From the NCBI RefSeq assembly GCF_017591425.1, contig NW_024467101.1:12908918-12972917 (forward strand): a DNA stretch of 64,000 nucleotides, given 5' to 3'. The DNA comes from Ochotona curzoniae (lineage: Eukaryota; Chordata; Mammalia; Lagomorpha; Ochotonidae). The notes beneath the pieces are model-generated. The model was not told the origin of the DNA. It worked only from the letters and a program-made list of their open reading frames with translations, and searched no databases. Position 1 is the first letter of the stretch. Every line of letters begins with the position of its first letter. Positions 1 to 10,501 of the stretch are shown in pieces. The position numbers were made by a program, and so were the translations under genes.

Positions 1-135
1 CCTCCACTGCTTTCCCAGGGCACAAGCAGGGAGCTGGATGGGAAGCAGAGCTGCTGGGATTAGAACCAGCGCCCATATGGGATCCCGGTGCATTTAAGGT
101 GAGAACTTTAGCCGCTAGGCCACACTGCCGGGCCC
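1..135 (-). mobile_element. C-SINE, truncated by window edge
   Basis: The tRNA-like head of a young-type copy read in reverse: the B-box complement (GGATTAGAACC), CCCATATGGGATCCCG, and the terminal GCCGGGCCC at 135. Confidence 0.85.
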
Positions 136-200
136 TAAGCATTAAATTTGTGATACAGATTATTTTCATCATGTTAAAAGATGAAAAGTGCTTTGATAGT

Positions 201-446
201 TTTTTAAAAAAGATTTGAAAGAGAGAGAAGAGACAGACCTTTCATCTGCTAGTTCACTCTCCAAATGATCACAATGGCCAGGTTGGGCCTTGGGACCTTG
301 CACCCGTATGGAAGACTCGGAAGCAGCTCCTGGCCCTGGATTGGCTTGGCTCCAGTCAAGTGAACCAGGGTATGGAAAATCTTTTTTTTTTTTTCTCTCT
401 CTCTCCTTCTCTCTGTAAATCCGACTTTCCAATAAAAATAAATGCA
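201..446. mobile_element. Two abutting SINE fragments, head to head
   Basis: 201-280 is an antisense tail fragment (T-rich, then AGATTTGAAAGAGAGAG and TTCATCTGCTAGTTCACTC). 281-446 is a sense 3' half from CCTTGGGACCTTGCACCC to CCAATAAAAATAAATG. There is no spacer between them. Confidence 0.7.
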
Positions 447-470
447 TCTTTTTAAAAAATATATTTATTT

Positions 471-776
471 GGGCCCCAGCATGATGTCTCAGTTGGCTAA
501 TCATCCCATGCAAGTGTGGGGATCCCATATGGGCATTGGCTCATGACCTGACTGCTCTGTTTCCTATCCAGCTTCCTACTTATGGCTTGGGAAAATAGCA
601 GAGTGTAAACCCAAAGCCATGGGCCCCTGCACCCACGTGGGAGGCCTAGAATAAGCTCCAGGCTCATGGCTTTGGATCCACTCCGCTTTAACCATCATTG
701 CCACTTTGGGAATGAACCAGCAAATAGAAGATTTTTCTTTCTGCAAATCTGCCTTTCTAATAAAAATGTCTTTTAA
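471..776 (+). mobile_element. C-SINE, near full length
   Basis: From GGGCCCCAGCATGATG through GGATCCCATATGGGC to the tail CTTTCTAATAAAAATG; moderately diverged from the young consensus. Confidence 0.8.
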
Positions 777-824
777 ACCATAACTGTTTATCATAAAACA
801 GTGTTACAGGGAGAAACCGAGAGA

Positions 825-935
825 CTTGGACCATCTTCTGCTTCTTTCCCAGGGAGCTGGAGCAGAAGTAGAATAGCTGGACTGGAACCAGTGCTCCCAG
901 TTTTGTAGGTGGCAGCTTAAAGTGCTGAGCCACAA
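825..935 (-). mobile_element. C-SINE fragment, old
   Basis: The 5' half in reverse: TTTCCCAGGGAGCTGG, then GGACTGGAACCAGTGC; strongly diverged. Confidence 0.55.
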
Positions 936-940
936 AACGT

Positions 941-1907
941 TTTCATCTTTTGGTTAGGTCTCTCATCCATTTTGAGTTGATTTCCTGTATGTAATGTGAG
1001 GTGACATGTGTCTTTCATTTCTTTTTTCTTTTTTGTTTCTGTATGAATATCCACTTATTTTGGCACCACTGTTTATTGAAAAGCTGTGTTTTTCCCATTC
1101 AGTCAGTATCTTTATTTTAAAGAATGACTTGACTGTGGTTGGGTTTGTTTCTGGATTACCTGCTCTGTGGAGCTTTGTATGGCTTTTCATCAGTATTATA
1201 CGGTCCTAATCACGGAACTTTTACAGCACGACTTAAAATTGGGTAACTTTGTTCTTGTGTTTTAACATTGTTTGGATTTTCATTTTACAGTCAGCTTGCA
1301 AATTTCTAGTACAAAACAAAACAGGGTTGGGATATTGTTGAATCTGTAGAAGAGTTTGGGAGACTTGACATCAATACTAAGTACTGCACTCTGTGGACGT
1401 GATGTGGTCTGTCTGAATTTGCATAGACTGTGGCCATCTGTTTATCACAGTGCTACTTGGTGATGTACATTTTATCATTCTTTCACTCTTTGGTAAATGC
1501 ATCCTTTTATGTGTTTCCCATTGTTGGATACAGTTGTAAATGATGTTCAGATGTAAATGATTTCAGTTTCCAGCTTTTCATTGGTAAGAAGCAAGATCAC
1601 AACTGAATTTTTAAACTAATCTTACATGTTGTAATCTTGTTAAATTCACATTACTTCTAGTAGCTTTCTATATATAAGGTTTTTGTATATGCTGAAAATC
1701 CAATCTGCAAAAGGTATAAAAACAAATTCATTTCATCTTCTTTTGATAATGTTTATTTTTTTTCCCCCTTGCCTTATTTCACTGCAGTGCTCAGCAGAAA
1801 GGAGAGTGGACATTATGGCTTTGTTGTTGAACTTGGTTGGAAACCTTTCCACTATTTCGTATGGTCTGTAATTTTTTTAGATGTGTTTCTTATAAGGATG
1901 AAGAAGT
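941..1907 (-). mobile_element. L1 fragment, antisense (ORF2/3' side)
   Basis: Matches the reverse complement of mammalian L1 as remembered: a TCTCATCCATTTTGAGTTGA block, then TTTATTGAAAAGCTG, GTTTCTGGATTACC and TGAATCTGTAGAAGAG. It is cut by a young SINE at 1921. No intact reading frame remains. Confidence 0.68.
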
Positions 1908-2257
1908 TTCTTCTATTTTTTTTTTTAAGATTTTTTTTAAATTTTCATTGGAAAGGCGGATATACAGAGAGGAGAGACAGAGAGGAAGATCTTCCGTCCG
2001 ATGATTCACTCCCCAAGTGAGCGCAACGGCCGATGCTATGCCGATCCGAAGCCAGGAGCCTCTTCCAGGTCTCCCACGTGGGTGCAGGGTCCCAAAGCCT
2101 TGGGTCGTCCTCGATTGCCTTCCCGGGCCACAGGCAGGGAGCTGGAAGTGGAGCGGGGCTGCCTGGATTAGAACTGGCGCCCATATGGGATCCCGGGCGT
2201 GCAAGGCGAGGACCTTTAACCACTTGCGCCACTGCGCCAGGCCCTTCTTCTATTTTT
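1908..2257 (-). mobile_element. Young C-SINE with 13-bp target-site duplication
   Basis: The SINE body is 1921-2244 (T-run to GCGCCAGGCCC), flanked by the perfect repeat TTCTTCTATTTTT at 1908-1920 and 2245-2257. It belongs to the group with ..TTGCGCTCACTTGG and a GCAAGTGGTTAAAGG head, and sits inside the antisense L1. Confidence 0.93.
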
Positions 2258-2261
2258 TAAT

Positions 2262-2560
2262 TTAAGATGTATTTGTTGTTTTATTGGAAAGTCAGATTTA
2301 AAGAAGGACAGAAAGATTTTCCATCCACTGGTTTACTCCCCAAGTGGCCACAACAACCCAAAGCCAGAAGCCAGGAGCTTCTTCCAGTTTCCCACACAAG
2401 TGTAAAGTCCCAAGGTTTTGGGTTGTCCTCTACTGCTTTCCCAGGCTACAAGTAGGGAACTGGATAGGAAGTAGAGCAGCTGGGATATGAAGCTGCACCC
2501 ATATGGGATCCTGGCACATGCAAGGCAAGGATTTGGCCTCTAGGCTATTGTCCTGGGCCC
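2262..2560 (-). mobile_element. C-SINE, diverged full-length copy
   Basis: Tail TAAGATGTATTTG at left, head TCCTGGGCCC at 2560. It directly follows the TSD of the preceding SINE, so two SINEs stack in the same L1. Confidence 0.82.
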
Positions 2561-2705
2561 AGTTCCAAACTTCTTTTCTGTTTGGTTCAGTGTTTTCATG
2601 GTATATTTCCCTATGTGTTTGTCTGTATACTATATCTAAAATGCTTCTTATATCAAGCATATGATTAGGTCTTGTTCTTTAGTATTTGCTTTTTTTCTTT
2701 TGCTT
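2561..2705 (-). mobile_element. L1 fragment, probable continuation of 941-1907
   Basis: GTGTTTGTCTGTATACTATA and the following TATCAAGCATATGATTAGG resemble the reverse complement of L1 ORF2 further toward its 5' side, consistent with one L1 split by two SINEs. Confidence 0.45.
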
Positions 2706-3012
2706 TAAGAGATTTCTTTTACTTGAAAGTCCTCAGGTGACTGGGGATGGGGGTGGGGAATGTGTGTGGAGGGGTGAGGTCTTCTAACTGTTGGTTTACT
2801 CCCCCAATGGCCATGACCAGAACTGTGCCAGTCCAAAGCTGGAAGCCAGGAGCTTCCCCTGTGTCTCCCTCGTGGATGCAGAAGCCAAGGCATCAGGCTG
2901 CTTCCCCAGGCCATAAGCAGAGAGTTGGATTTGAAGTGAAGCAGCTGGGACTTGAACCTGCACTCACAGGGTGTGCAGGCACCACAGCAGAGACAGCCTG
3001 TTATGGCATGAG
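2706..3012 (-). mobile_element. C-SINE, old
   Basis: GGTTTACTCCCCCAATGGCC, GCCAGGAGCTTCCCC and AGGCCATAAGCAGAGAG in order, all reverse-strand C-SINE blocks; a G-rich insertion (about 2738-2775) replaces the usual GAGAGA tract. Confidence 0.7.
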
Positions 3013-3125
3013 GCTGGCCTCAAACTTCAGATTTTTACCATTTTGAGTGGTTTTTAGGAAATGCACAATATGCATCTTTAATTTAGCACCATCTGCTTTG
3101 GAATAATCTTATATACCACTTCACC

Positions 3126-3196
3126 TTTTTATTTGAAAGATAAGATTACAGAGAGGGAGAAAGATCTTCCATCTACTAGTTCATTCCCTAAATGTT
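3126..3196 (-). mobile_element. C-SINE tail fragment
   Basis: TTTATTTGAAAGATAAGATT, AGATCTTCCATCTACTAG; only the 3' end is present. Confidence 0.6.
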
Positions 3197-3391
3197 TGGG
3201 TCCTTTCTGTTTGCATTCCTCATCGTATTTGTGTGAATTATATTTACAGTGGAATCATCTGCAGACATTGTCATGTGTGTTTGGGAGGTGCCTTTATGCT
3301 AATTGTCCACTCCTGTGTATGTTTTCGTCCTTGTGTCCTAAAACATTTATCATCCTATTGCCTTTTTGGAATCCCTAACAAAATTTTTTTT

Positions 3392-3722
3392 GGGCTCAAC
3401 GCCGTGGCCTAGTGGCCAAAGTCCTCACCTTGAACGCACTGGGATCTCATATTGGCGCCAGTTTTAATCCCGGGTGCTCCACTTCCCATCCAGCTCCCTG
3501 CCTGTGGCCTGGGAAAGCAGTCGAGGATGGCCCAAAGCCTTGGGACCCTGCACCTACATGGGAGACCCAAAAGAGGCTCCAGGCTCCTGGCTTCAGATGG
3601 GCGCAACTTGGGTCGTTGCTGTCATTTGGGGGAGTGAATCATTGGATGGGAGATCTTCTTTGTCTCTTACCTTCTCTCTGTATATCTGACTTTGCAATAA
3701 AAATAAATAAATCTTAAAAAAA
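3392..3722 (+). mobile_element. C-SINE, young full-length copy
   Basis: GGGCTCAACGCCGTGGCCTA head with A box, GGGATCTCATATTGGCGCC, and tail TGCAATAAAAATAAATAAATC. It is opposed tail to tail by the fragment at 3734. Confidence 0.88.
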
Positions 3723-3733
3723 TTATTCCAATA

Positions 3734-3806
3734 AATTATTTTTATTGGAAATCCAGATTTATACAAGGGAAAGATCTTCCCTTCTGCTGGTTCATTCATC
3801 AGATGG
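3734..3806 (-). mobile_element. C-SINE tail fragment
   Basis: TTTATTGGAAATCCAGATTT then AAGATCTTCCCTTCTGCTGG; the rest of the element is missing. Confidence 0.6.
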
Positions 3807-4210
3807 TGTCATAAAGTGAATTACTTCAGTGCTTGATGTTCTCCTAATTGCACACCTAGTTTAAGAAGTAAATACAAAGCATTATTTAATGATAGTTTTT
3901 TCTGTGAATGCAGTTGCAGTGTATGTTAGGGATGTGTGTGTGAAGCTTCACAGAGTTTAGTATTGGGGAACCAGTATTCCTCTGGTGTTTTCCAGTCACC
4001 CTTCAACAGACCTGGCTCCGTCTGCAGTTTAGCTGTCGTGGTCCAGGTGATTTTCCGTATCAGTGCAGACATCTTACTGTTTTCATAATATTTCCTAGTG
4101 TAGTGATGCTCATGTTTCCACATGCTAAATAATGTGTTATAATTAATTACTTTGCTTCGTTATTACAGTTGGGACATTGGTTTTTTAAAAAAATATGTGG
4201 TTGTATTATC

Positions 4211-4562
4211 TATTCAGTTTTTAAAAAAGATTTATTTATTTTTATTACAAAGTCAGATATACAGAGAGGAGGAGAGACAGAGAGTAAGATCTTCCGTCTG
4301 ATGATTCACTCCCCAAGTGAGTGCAACGGCCGGTACTGCGCCGATCTGAAGCCAGGAGCCAGGAATTTTTTTCTGGTATCCCACGCAGGTGCAGGGTCCC
4401 AAGGCTTTGGACCGTCCTCGACTGCTTTCCCAGGCCACAGGCAGGGAGCTGGATGGGAAGTGGAGCTGTCGGGGTTAGAACCGATGCTAATATGGGATCC
4501 CGGGGCGTTCAAGGCGAGGACTTTAGCCGCTAGGCCACCCCGCCGGGCCCTATCCAGTTTTT
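4211..4562 (-). mobile_element. Young C-SINE with near-perfect TSD
   Basis: SINE 4223-4550 (TTTATTTATTTTTATTACAA tail type; head ends CGCCGGGCCC). Flanking TATTCAGTTTTT (4211-4222) and TATCCAGTTTTT (4551-4562) differ at one base. Confidence 0.9.
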
Positions 4563-5639
4563 TAAATAATGGAATAAAAATTATAGGTACAGTAATTTTT
4601 GTACACACATATTCTCACTTATTTAGGTCATCACTTTTCCAAAGTGCTCAGGACAGTCTATCTACAAGCACTCAGGCCTCTTAGGGGTGATACCCAAATG
4701 TAATCAACACCAGATTCTTTCCTATTTCGTACATACACACGTAGCTTGAAGTTTTATACAATTTAATAGTTTCGTTCATGAAACAGTTTTGTGTACATCA
4801 AGTCATCAAAGCAGAGGTGACAGTCGCCTGTGTTTGCAGACTCTGCATTGTGTAACATCACCATCATTTCTGGTTATTAAAAAAATCACTTTCATACATT
4901 TATTCACACGTGTTTTTTTTGTTGATATAATATTGTTATTTTCCATGGTCAGTTTTGTAGGCATAGGGATTCCTATCTCACACATAAAGGCTTAGCTAAT
5001 AATGTCACACCAGTAGCTGATGTGAAGAGTTGATGTGTTTGGGGTAATAAAAAGCAGAGCGGCACAGCTGGACAGCTGTGGACCACAGCAGCAAACTGTA
5101 GGCCTTCAGTCCCGCAGCCAGGAACAGGTATGCCCCCGATGAAGAAGCATTCTGCTAGGGGGGTTTCAGTGCCTCTTAGGCTTTTTATTGTTTTGTTTTG
5201 GCTTAAAATTCTTTGATTTTGTAAGCAGACATGATTTCTTTTCTTACAAATGCATGCTGCCCTGTCCTTCAGTGAACTGGCATGTATTTTCACCGTGTTG
5301 TCCAGAGGCACTTTCTATGCAGCGTTTAACAAAGCCACCTGCATCATTATAATCAAGTTCCTGATAATGCAGTGCCAAGCAAAGCTGTGGAAAGAATGGA
5401 AACGCTGGAAATTGAGTTCTGAATAAAGCAACCACTTGTAAGGGCAGAAAAAAGGGATGTTAACATATTCAAATTCTTAGAAAGAAAGGGTGGTCTTCAA
5501 CCCCCAAGTGGCCTGAGTGGTGCACTACTGCAACCATGCTGAGCTGAAGCGGGGTAACTTGAGGTCGAAAGCCAGCCCTCAGGGCATGTTGTTCCAGTGG
5601 CAATCATATCTTGATATTATCTGTAATATTAAGACTTAC

Positions 5640-5947
5640 ATGTATTTGAAAAGTAAAGTTATGGAGCGAGAAAGAGGGGGGTATTCAGATCTTCCATCCA
5701 CTTACTGGTTCAATCCCCAAAATACTGCAACTGCAGAGCTGGGCCAATTCAAAGCCAGGAGGCAAGAGCTTCTTCCAGGTCTCCCAAGTGGGTGGTAGGG
5801 ACCCAGGCACTTGGGTCATCCTCCACAGTTTTCCCAGATGCATTAGCAGGGAGCTGGATCAGAAATGGAGTAGCCCCAACTTGAACCCGAGCCCATATGA
5901 GATGCCAGCAGAGCAGTGATGGGCTAACCCACTGTGGCACAGCACCA
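5640..5947 (-). mobile_element. C-SINE, old
   Basis: ATTTGAAAAGTAAAGTTATG, CCCATATGAGATGCCAGC and GGGCTAACCCACTGTGGC; the older lagomorph consensus with substantial decay. Confidence 0.72.
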
Positions 5948-6062
5948 CAGTGCTATTATATTCTTATTCATTGATAGCATGTGTTACCAATAGTGGCAGT
6001 TTGTCATGTTCTTTTTTGTGAATAGAATGAAACTCCTCACATTTGTCATGTGCCCCAAATGC

Positions 6063-6083
6063 AAAAAAAAAAAAAAAAAAAAG
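6063..6083 (+). repeat. A21 homopolymer
   Basis: Twenty-one consecutive A. It has no clear SINE upstream, so it may be the tail of an unrecognised retroposed sequence. Confidence 0.9.
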
Positions 6084-6224
6084 TCAAAATTTGGCCCCCT
6101 CCCACTTGAATGCCTGAGGAAGAAGGAAGATCCTGGCTGACATCTGGCATCATGCCAAAGGCTTTCAGAAGGCTAAAACCTCCACTGCATGCCAGAGAGC
6201 TGCACAGGAAAGCTTAAATTTAAA

Positions 6225-6600
6225 GGGTCAGACACTTCTGTAACATGGATACAGATTGCACCGGAACGGGTGTGCACGAAGGTGGTGGAGCAACAGATTG
6301 GGTTTGATTCCAGCCCCCACTGGTGCTCGTGAGAGCCAGTTTGGGTGTAGAATAGGCGAGACTAGGTCTTGACTCCCTCTGAACTATGTGAAAGCTGTGT
6401 CTGGGTGTGGGCCAGGCAGTACTGTGCTGCAACAACCAACAAGAAACAAAATGGGTGTGGTGAGCAGAGCAAGGCCACTGCACTTGTCAGAACAGGAGGT
6501 GGACAAAGTCAACCTGGACCGGTGACCCACTGGTGTGCGAGAACTGCCACTGGGAGGAGACTCAGGGATTTCATTCTTTATGCCTAAAAAAAGTAAGTAA
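6225..6600. repeat. Unclassified block with an imperfect internal repeat
   Basis: CCCACTGGTGCTCGTGAGAG (about 6317) recurs as CCCACTGGTGTGCGAGAAC (about 6527), roughly 210 bp apart, and the block ends in an A-rich stretch (6586-6600). I do not recognise it; a lagomorph-specific repeat is possible. Confidence 0.3.
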
Positions 6601-8082
6601 ACGGAAAGACACTTAAGCACTCTCTTGTCCCTATGAGTGTTTGCAGCAGAATTTGACAGCCAGCTGGCCTGTACTCTTGCTCCCTGTAATTCAAAATGGA
6701 CTCTTTGCCACCTCCCTGCTCGTTACCTGATGGGTCTAATAACCTCCTGCCTGGCCCACAAGGATTTCCCCACTGGGAGATCGGAACCCGTTGGACAGCT
6801 GCCTAAGCCAAGGATGATGGGGCGTTTGGGAAATTCTTGCAAGCTTCTCCGAGTTATGTAGATTCTGACTGTTCTTATACAACATGCTGTGTGGAAACCT
6901 CTTGAATCTCTGAGGGAATTAAAGTTCCCAGCATCCCTGCACGTACTGCTGCACTGTCCTGCTTCTGGTCCTTGTTCCCCCCGCCTCCAAGCCTCTGCTT
7001 CCCACTCTCTATGGGGACCTCGGTGGCTCCGGCTGCCACTTCTTTCCCTTCCTGCAAGCTGAGCTCCCCCCGGGGGGGGGGGCTGGTAGCCTCCTCACTG
7101 AGCCCCCAGCACAGCCTCCATCCAGGTCCCTTCCCCCATTAGAGGGCAGGCGGCCCCACGGCAGACACCCCAGAAGCTCCCCCCACCCCACACCCTGAAC
7201 ACCCAGATAGATCCTTCACACTCATGAATCCTACCCTACAGGGAAGCCTCGGCTCCCCCGGGCCGGAAACCGTGGTGCTTTTTCCCCTTCCCCCAGGCTC
7301 GATTAAAAAACCAAAATAAAACTCTGAAACTTTACAAGAGCAGAAAAACTTCAAAAACTTCGTATCCTTTCTAGAAGCCTCTACCTCTGAGCCACCCCGC
7401 AGGTCCCCACATCACTGCCAGGCGGTGGAGAGCGACTCGCCAAGCCCTGCGCCCCATCCTCATCTTCTTGATGTGGGCTGCAGTATCCTCCTTTATGTTG
7501 TATTTTACCAGCACTTGAGAATCTTGTTGCATCTCTTTGGACATGACCTCATTTTTGATAACTGCCTTACGGGTCGCATATGGTTACTTGCGGGGAGGTC
7601 CTGGTTTCCACCCCCCTCTCCTTTTCTGGAGTGTTGAGTGGAGAGCAAAGCCAGGCAGGAAGGGCCACATCCCCGTCTATGGTGGAGCTGGGACAGGCTT
7701 ACTGGGCCTGTGTGCTCTGGAATAGGCGCTGGCACGGCTCCGGTCATCCCCTCCCTCCCCCCAGTTTACAGTGTCATTGTTACTACTGAAGTAACTTAAC
7801 TTGGTTAGGTGTGGTGCAGCTTAACGGCCACTCACCGCCTAGTGTCTAGTGTTGGCCATATGTTCCTGTCTGCTGACCCCAACTCAGGTTCCTATTGGCA
7901 TAATGCAGCCTGCAAACAGGTGACTCTTGCCATTTGTCAATATGGAGAAATGCCTTGAGGTTATGGAATGATTTTGAATTTAAACAACTAGCCCTTAAAA
8001 ACACCTGTTACTATGGTTTTGAGCCTTCAGGAGTTATCAAATGAGAGTTAACAAATTTTCTGGTTAAATTTCTGCATTTCTC

Positions 8083-8411
8083 AGGTGAGGCACAATAGTG
8101 TAACAGCCAAAGTCCTTGCCTTGCACATGTCTGGATCCCATATAGGCGCCGGTTCTAATCCTGGTGGCCCTCCTTCCCATCCAGCTCCCTGCTTGTGGCC
8201 TGGGAAAGCAGTTGATGATGTCCCAAAGCCTTGGGACCTTGCACCTATGTAGGAGACCCGGAAGAAGTTCCAGGCTCCTGGCTTCGGATCGGCTCACCTC
8301 TGGCTGTTCTGGCCGCTTGGGGAACAAACCATCAGATGGAAGATCTTTCTCTCTCTCTCTCCTCCTCTCTGTATATCTGCCTTTCCAATAATAAATAAAT
8401 CTTTAAAAAAA
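8083..8411 (+). mobile_element. C-SINE, full length
   Basis: GGATCCCATATAGGCGCCGG, B box GGTTCTAATCC, tail TTCCAATAATAAATAAATC and A7. The head is slightly decayed (GAGGCACAATAGTG). Confidence 0.88.
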
Positions 8412-8715
8412 GAGGTCAGATAGAAGGGTGGGTGTTTCAGAAAGTTCGTGGAAAACAGAATTAAAACGTGCTTAATTTGGTACAAAAAAAACTTTTAAAT
8501 TTTATGTCTTTGTTCTTAGTGGTTCTTAGCTACCAAGCAGGCATTTTGCAGGCACTTAAGTGATTCCTCATGCCAGCTGTACTGGCAACCCTTTCTTAGC
8601 ATAGTCAGCTCCTGTCACCCTCCCCGAACTCCCTTCTCTACTTGCCCCTTGCCACCACCCTTCAGTTCCTCCCTGCCACTCATTTCTTCCATTGTACTTA
8701 CCTTGTTTCTCCCTT

Positions 8716-8810
8716 CAAAGATACAGTTATTTGTTTGAGAGGCACAGCTGACATCTGTAGCAATTAGAGAGCTGGGCCATCCTTCAGCCCAGAGCCAGGA
8801 AGTCAGCGGA
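8716..8810 (-). mobile_element. C-SINE fragment, old
   Basis: TTATTTGTTTGAGAGGCACA followed by AGAGAGCTGGGCCATCC; weak match to the 3' half in reverse. Confidence 0.4.
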
Positions 8811-8882
8811 GGTCTGTTACATCCTTCCTGAGGAGGTGGTAGGCAGCTGGAGAGTCATCCTTCCAGTGTTGTGGATGGATAT

Positions 8883-8894
8883 GGGGGGGGGGGG
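8883..8894 (+). repeat. G12 homopolymer
   Basis: Twelve consecutive G inside otherwise unique intron 1 sequence. Confidence 0.85.
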
Positions 8895-9907
8895 TGAAGA
8901 GACTTTGGAGATCCGGGAGCCCAGCAGGTAACATGGATGAGCTGAACTGAGGAAGGTGGCTCAGTTGGGCCTGCTGGCTACTATAATACTTGGAGAAGCC
9001 CTTGTAAAGGTACCAGGTAGATGTTGCCATCTAGGAATGCTGACCTTGTCTTCTGATGAGAAAGAAGTCAGAAATCTGTTATTTCTATGGGAAATATCTT
9101 CATTTTAAATTTTTGATGAGAACTTCATGTTTTGAAATGCTGTGGAGGGTGTACATATTGCTTTCCGGGCCTCCAGTTTGCCACTCTAATCAAGCAAACC
9201 TGCAGCTCTGTTGCTGTTGGTGTCGCATCAGACAAGCTGACTTTTCCTTGGTTGCCAGACATTTCTTGCTTGCTGGGAGTGAATGGGCATGAGTTTCGTG
9301 AGATTGACTTGGTGGCTCACGCAGAACTACGTGCAGGCATTGTCTGGTGCAGTGTGCGTGAGCGTCAGGGTGGGCTCGGCTTAGTGTATGAGGAAAGGGC
9401 GAAGGTAGAGGCTACGTACAAACTTTGCTTTCTTGGTTGTTAAAACATCCTGTCAGATTGTGACAGTCATTTCCAGAGTGGAGATGGTGCTAAAGCCAGC
9501 AGGACTCAGCTAGTAGAAACCCGAGACATTCCCAGAGCGTCGTCATGGTTTGTCTGTGGCTAGATTGCTTCTCCCATCTCTATCTGTATGTAATCTAATA
9601 TTTTGTGACATTTTTAAAATGCTTTAAGAGCTAAACCTAGATCATTATGAGCAGAAAGCCAGTCACATAACTATGAATAGGAGTTAACTATGTGTACTGT
9701 ACATACTGTATTAGAGTATGTCATTTTCATTCTGTATCACTAGGAAGATGACCTATACTTGAGAAAAGCTGCTTTAATAGATGGCCCATAAATGGGGTCC
9801 ATACATGGATTTCAAAGTTTGACAAGTCCTTAATTTGCACAAAAATTTTTTAGAAGATTATAAAAAAACAAAATTTAAAGATGTCTATTTTGTTGCAAAG
9901 CAGGTTT

Positions 9908-10196
9908 TAAGAATTTTTATTTTTACTTGAAAGGCAAAGTGATAGAGACATCAAGTGAGCTACCTTCTGCTTCTGGGTCCTTCCCAAATGGCCTGGCCAG
10001 AGTTAGGAGCCTGGAACTCTGTCCTGGTCTCCCATGTGGTTGGCAGGGTTGTTCGCACTCGTGCCATCCCCTGCTGCTTTCCCAGGTGCCTTAGCAGGGA
10101 GCTGGATCTGAAGTGCAGAAGCAGGACTGAAGCAGGCACTCTAAGTTCTGATGTTGCAGGCTGTGGTTTTGACCTGTTCACAACACCAGCTCCTGC
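9908..10196 (-). mobile_element. C-SINE, old full-length copy
   Basis: TTTTTACTTGAAAGGCAAAG tail side, CCCAGGTGCCTTAGCAGGG, and AACACCAGCTCCTGC head; the older lagomorph subfamily (ACTTGAAAGGCAAAG type). Confidence 0.75.
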
Positions 10197-10501
10197 AAAA
10201 TACTTCTTAAATCCATGAATAGTTTCTTTTCCATCATATGCATTTTACGTGAACTTTCTGATGGCTGCTACAGCACACAGGCATTACTCCATGGGGAGGA
10301 TCCATCACTGAGCAGAGCACTGGAGAGATTCAGAACCCAGGGAGGAGTAAATACAAATGCCTGCAGTGAATGTGAAGTTTCTTAACCAGGTCGCATCAAA
10401 CCTTTTGACAACTTACTCTGTCCAACTCCTTAAGGATTGGCCAGATTTACTCAAAAACCCACCAAAGCCTAAAAAACCACGTGCTTGCTTGCTCTCTCTT
10501 T

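Noticed and set aside
4169..4684. 171-residue + strand ORF, and many similar ORFs rich in GAGSQ/ALGP/PIWDPG-like words
   Set aside because: These frames run through C-SINE copies. The same peptides recur in dozens of places on both strands because the SINE consensus is fairly open; they are not genes.
7505..7747. Antisense ORF in the GC-rich part of intron 1
   Set aside because: Short, proline/serine/cysteine-rich, no homologous family recognised and no start context or conservation evidence.
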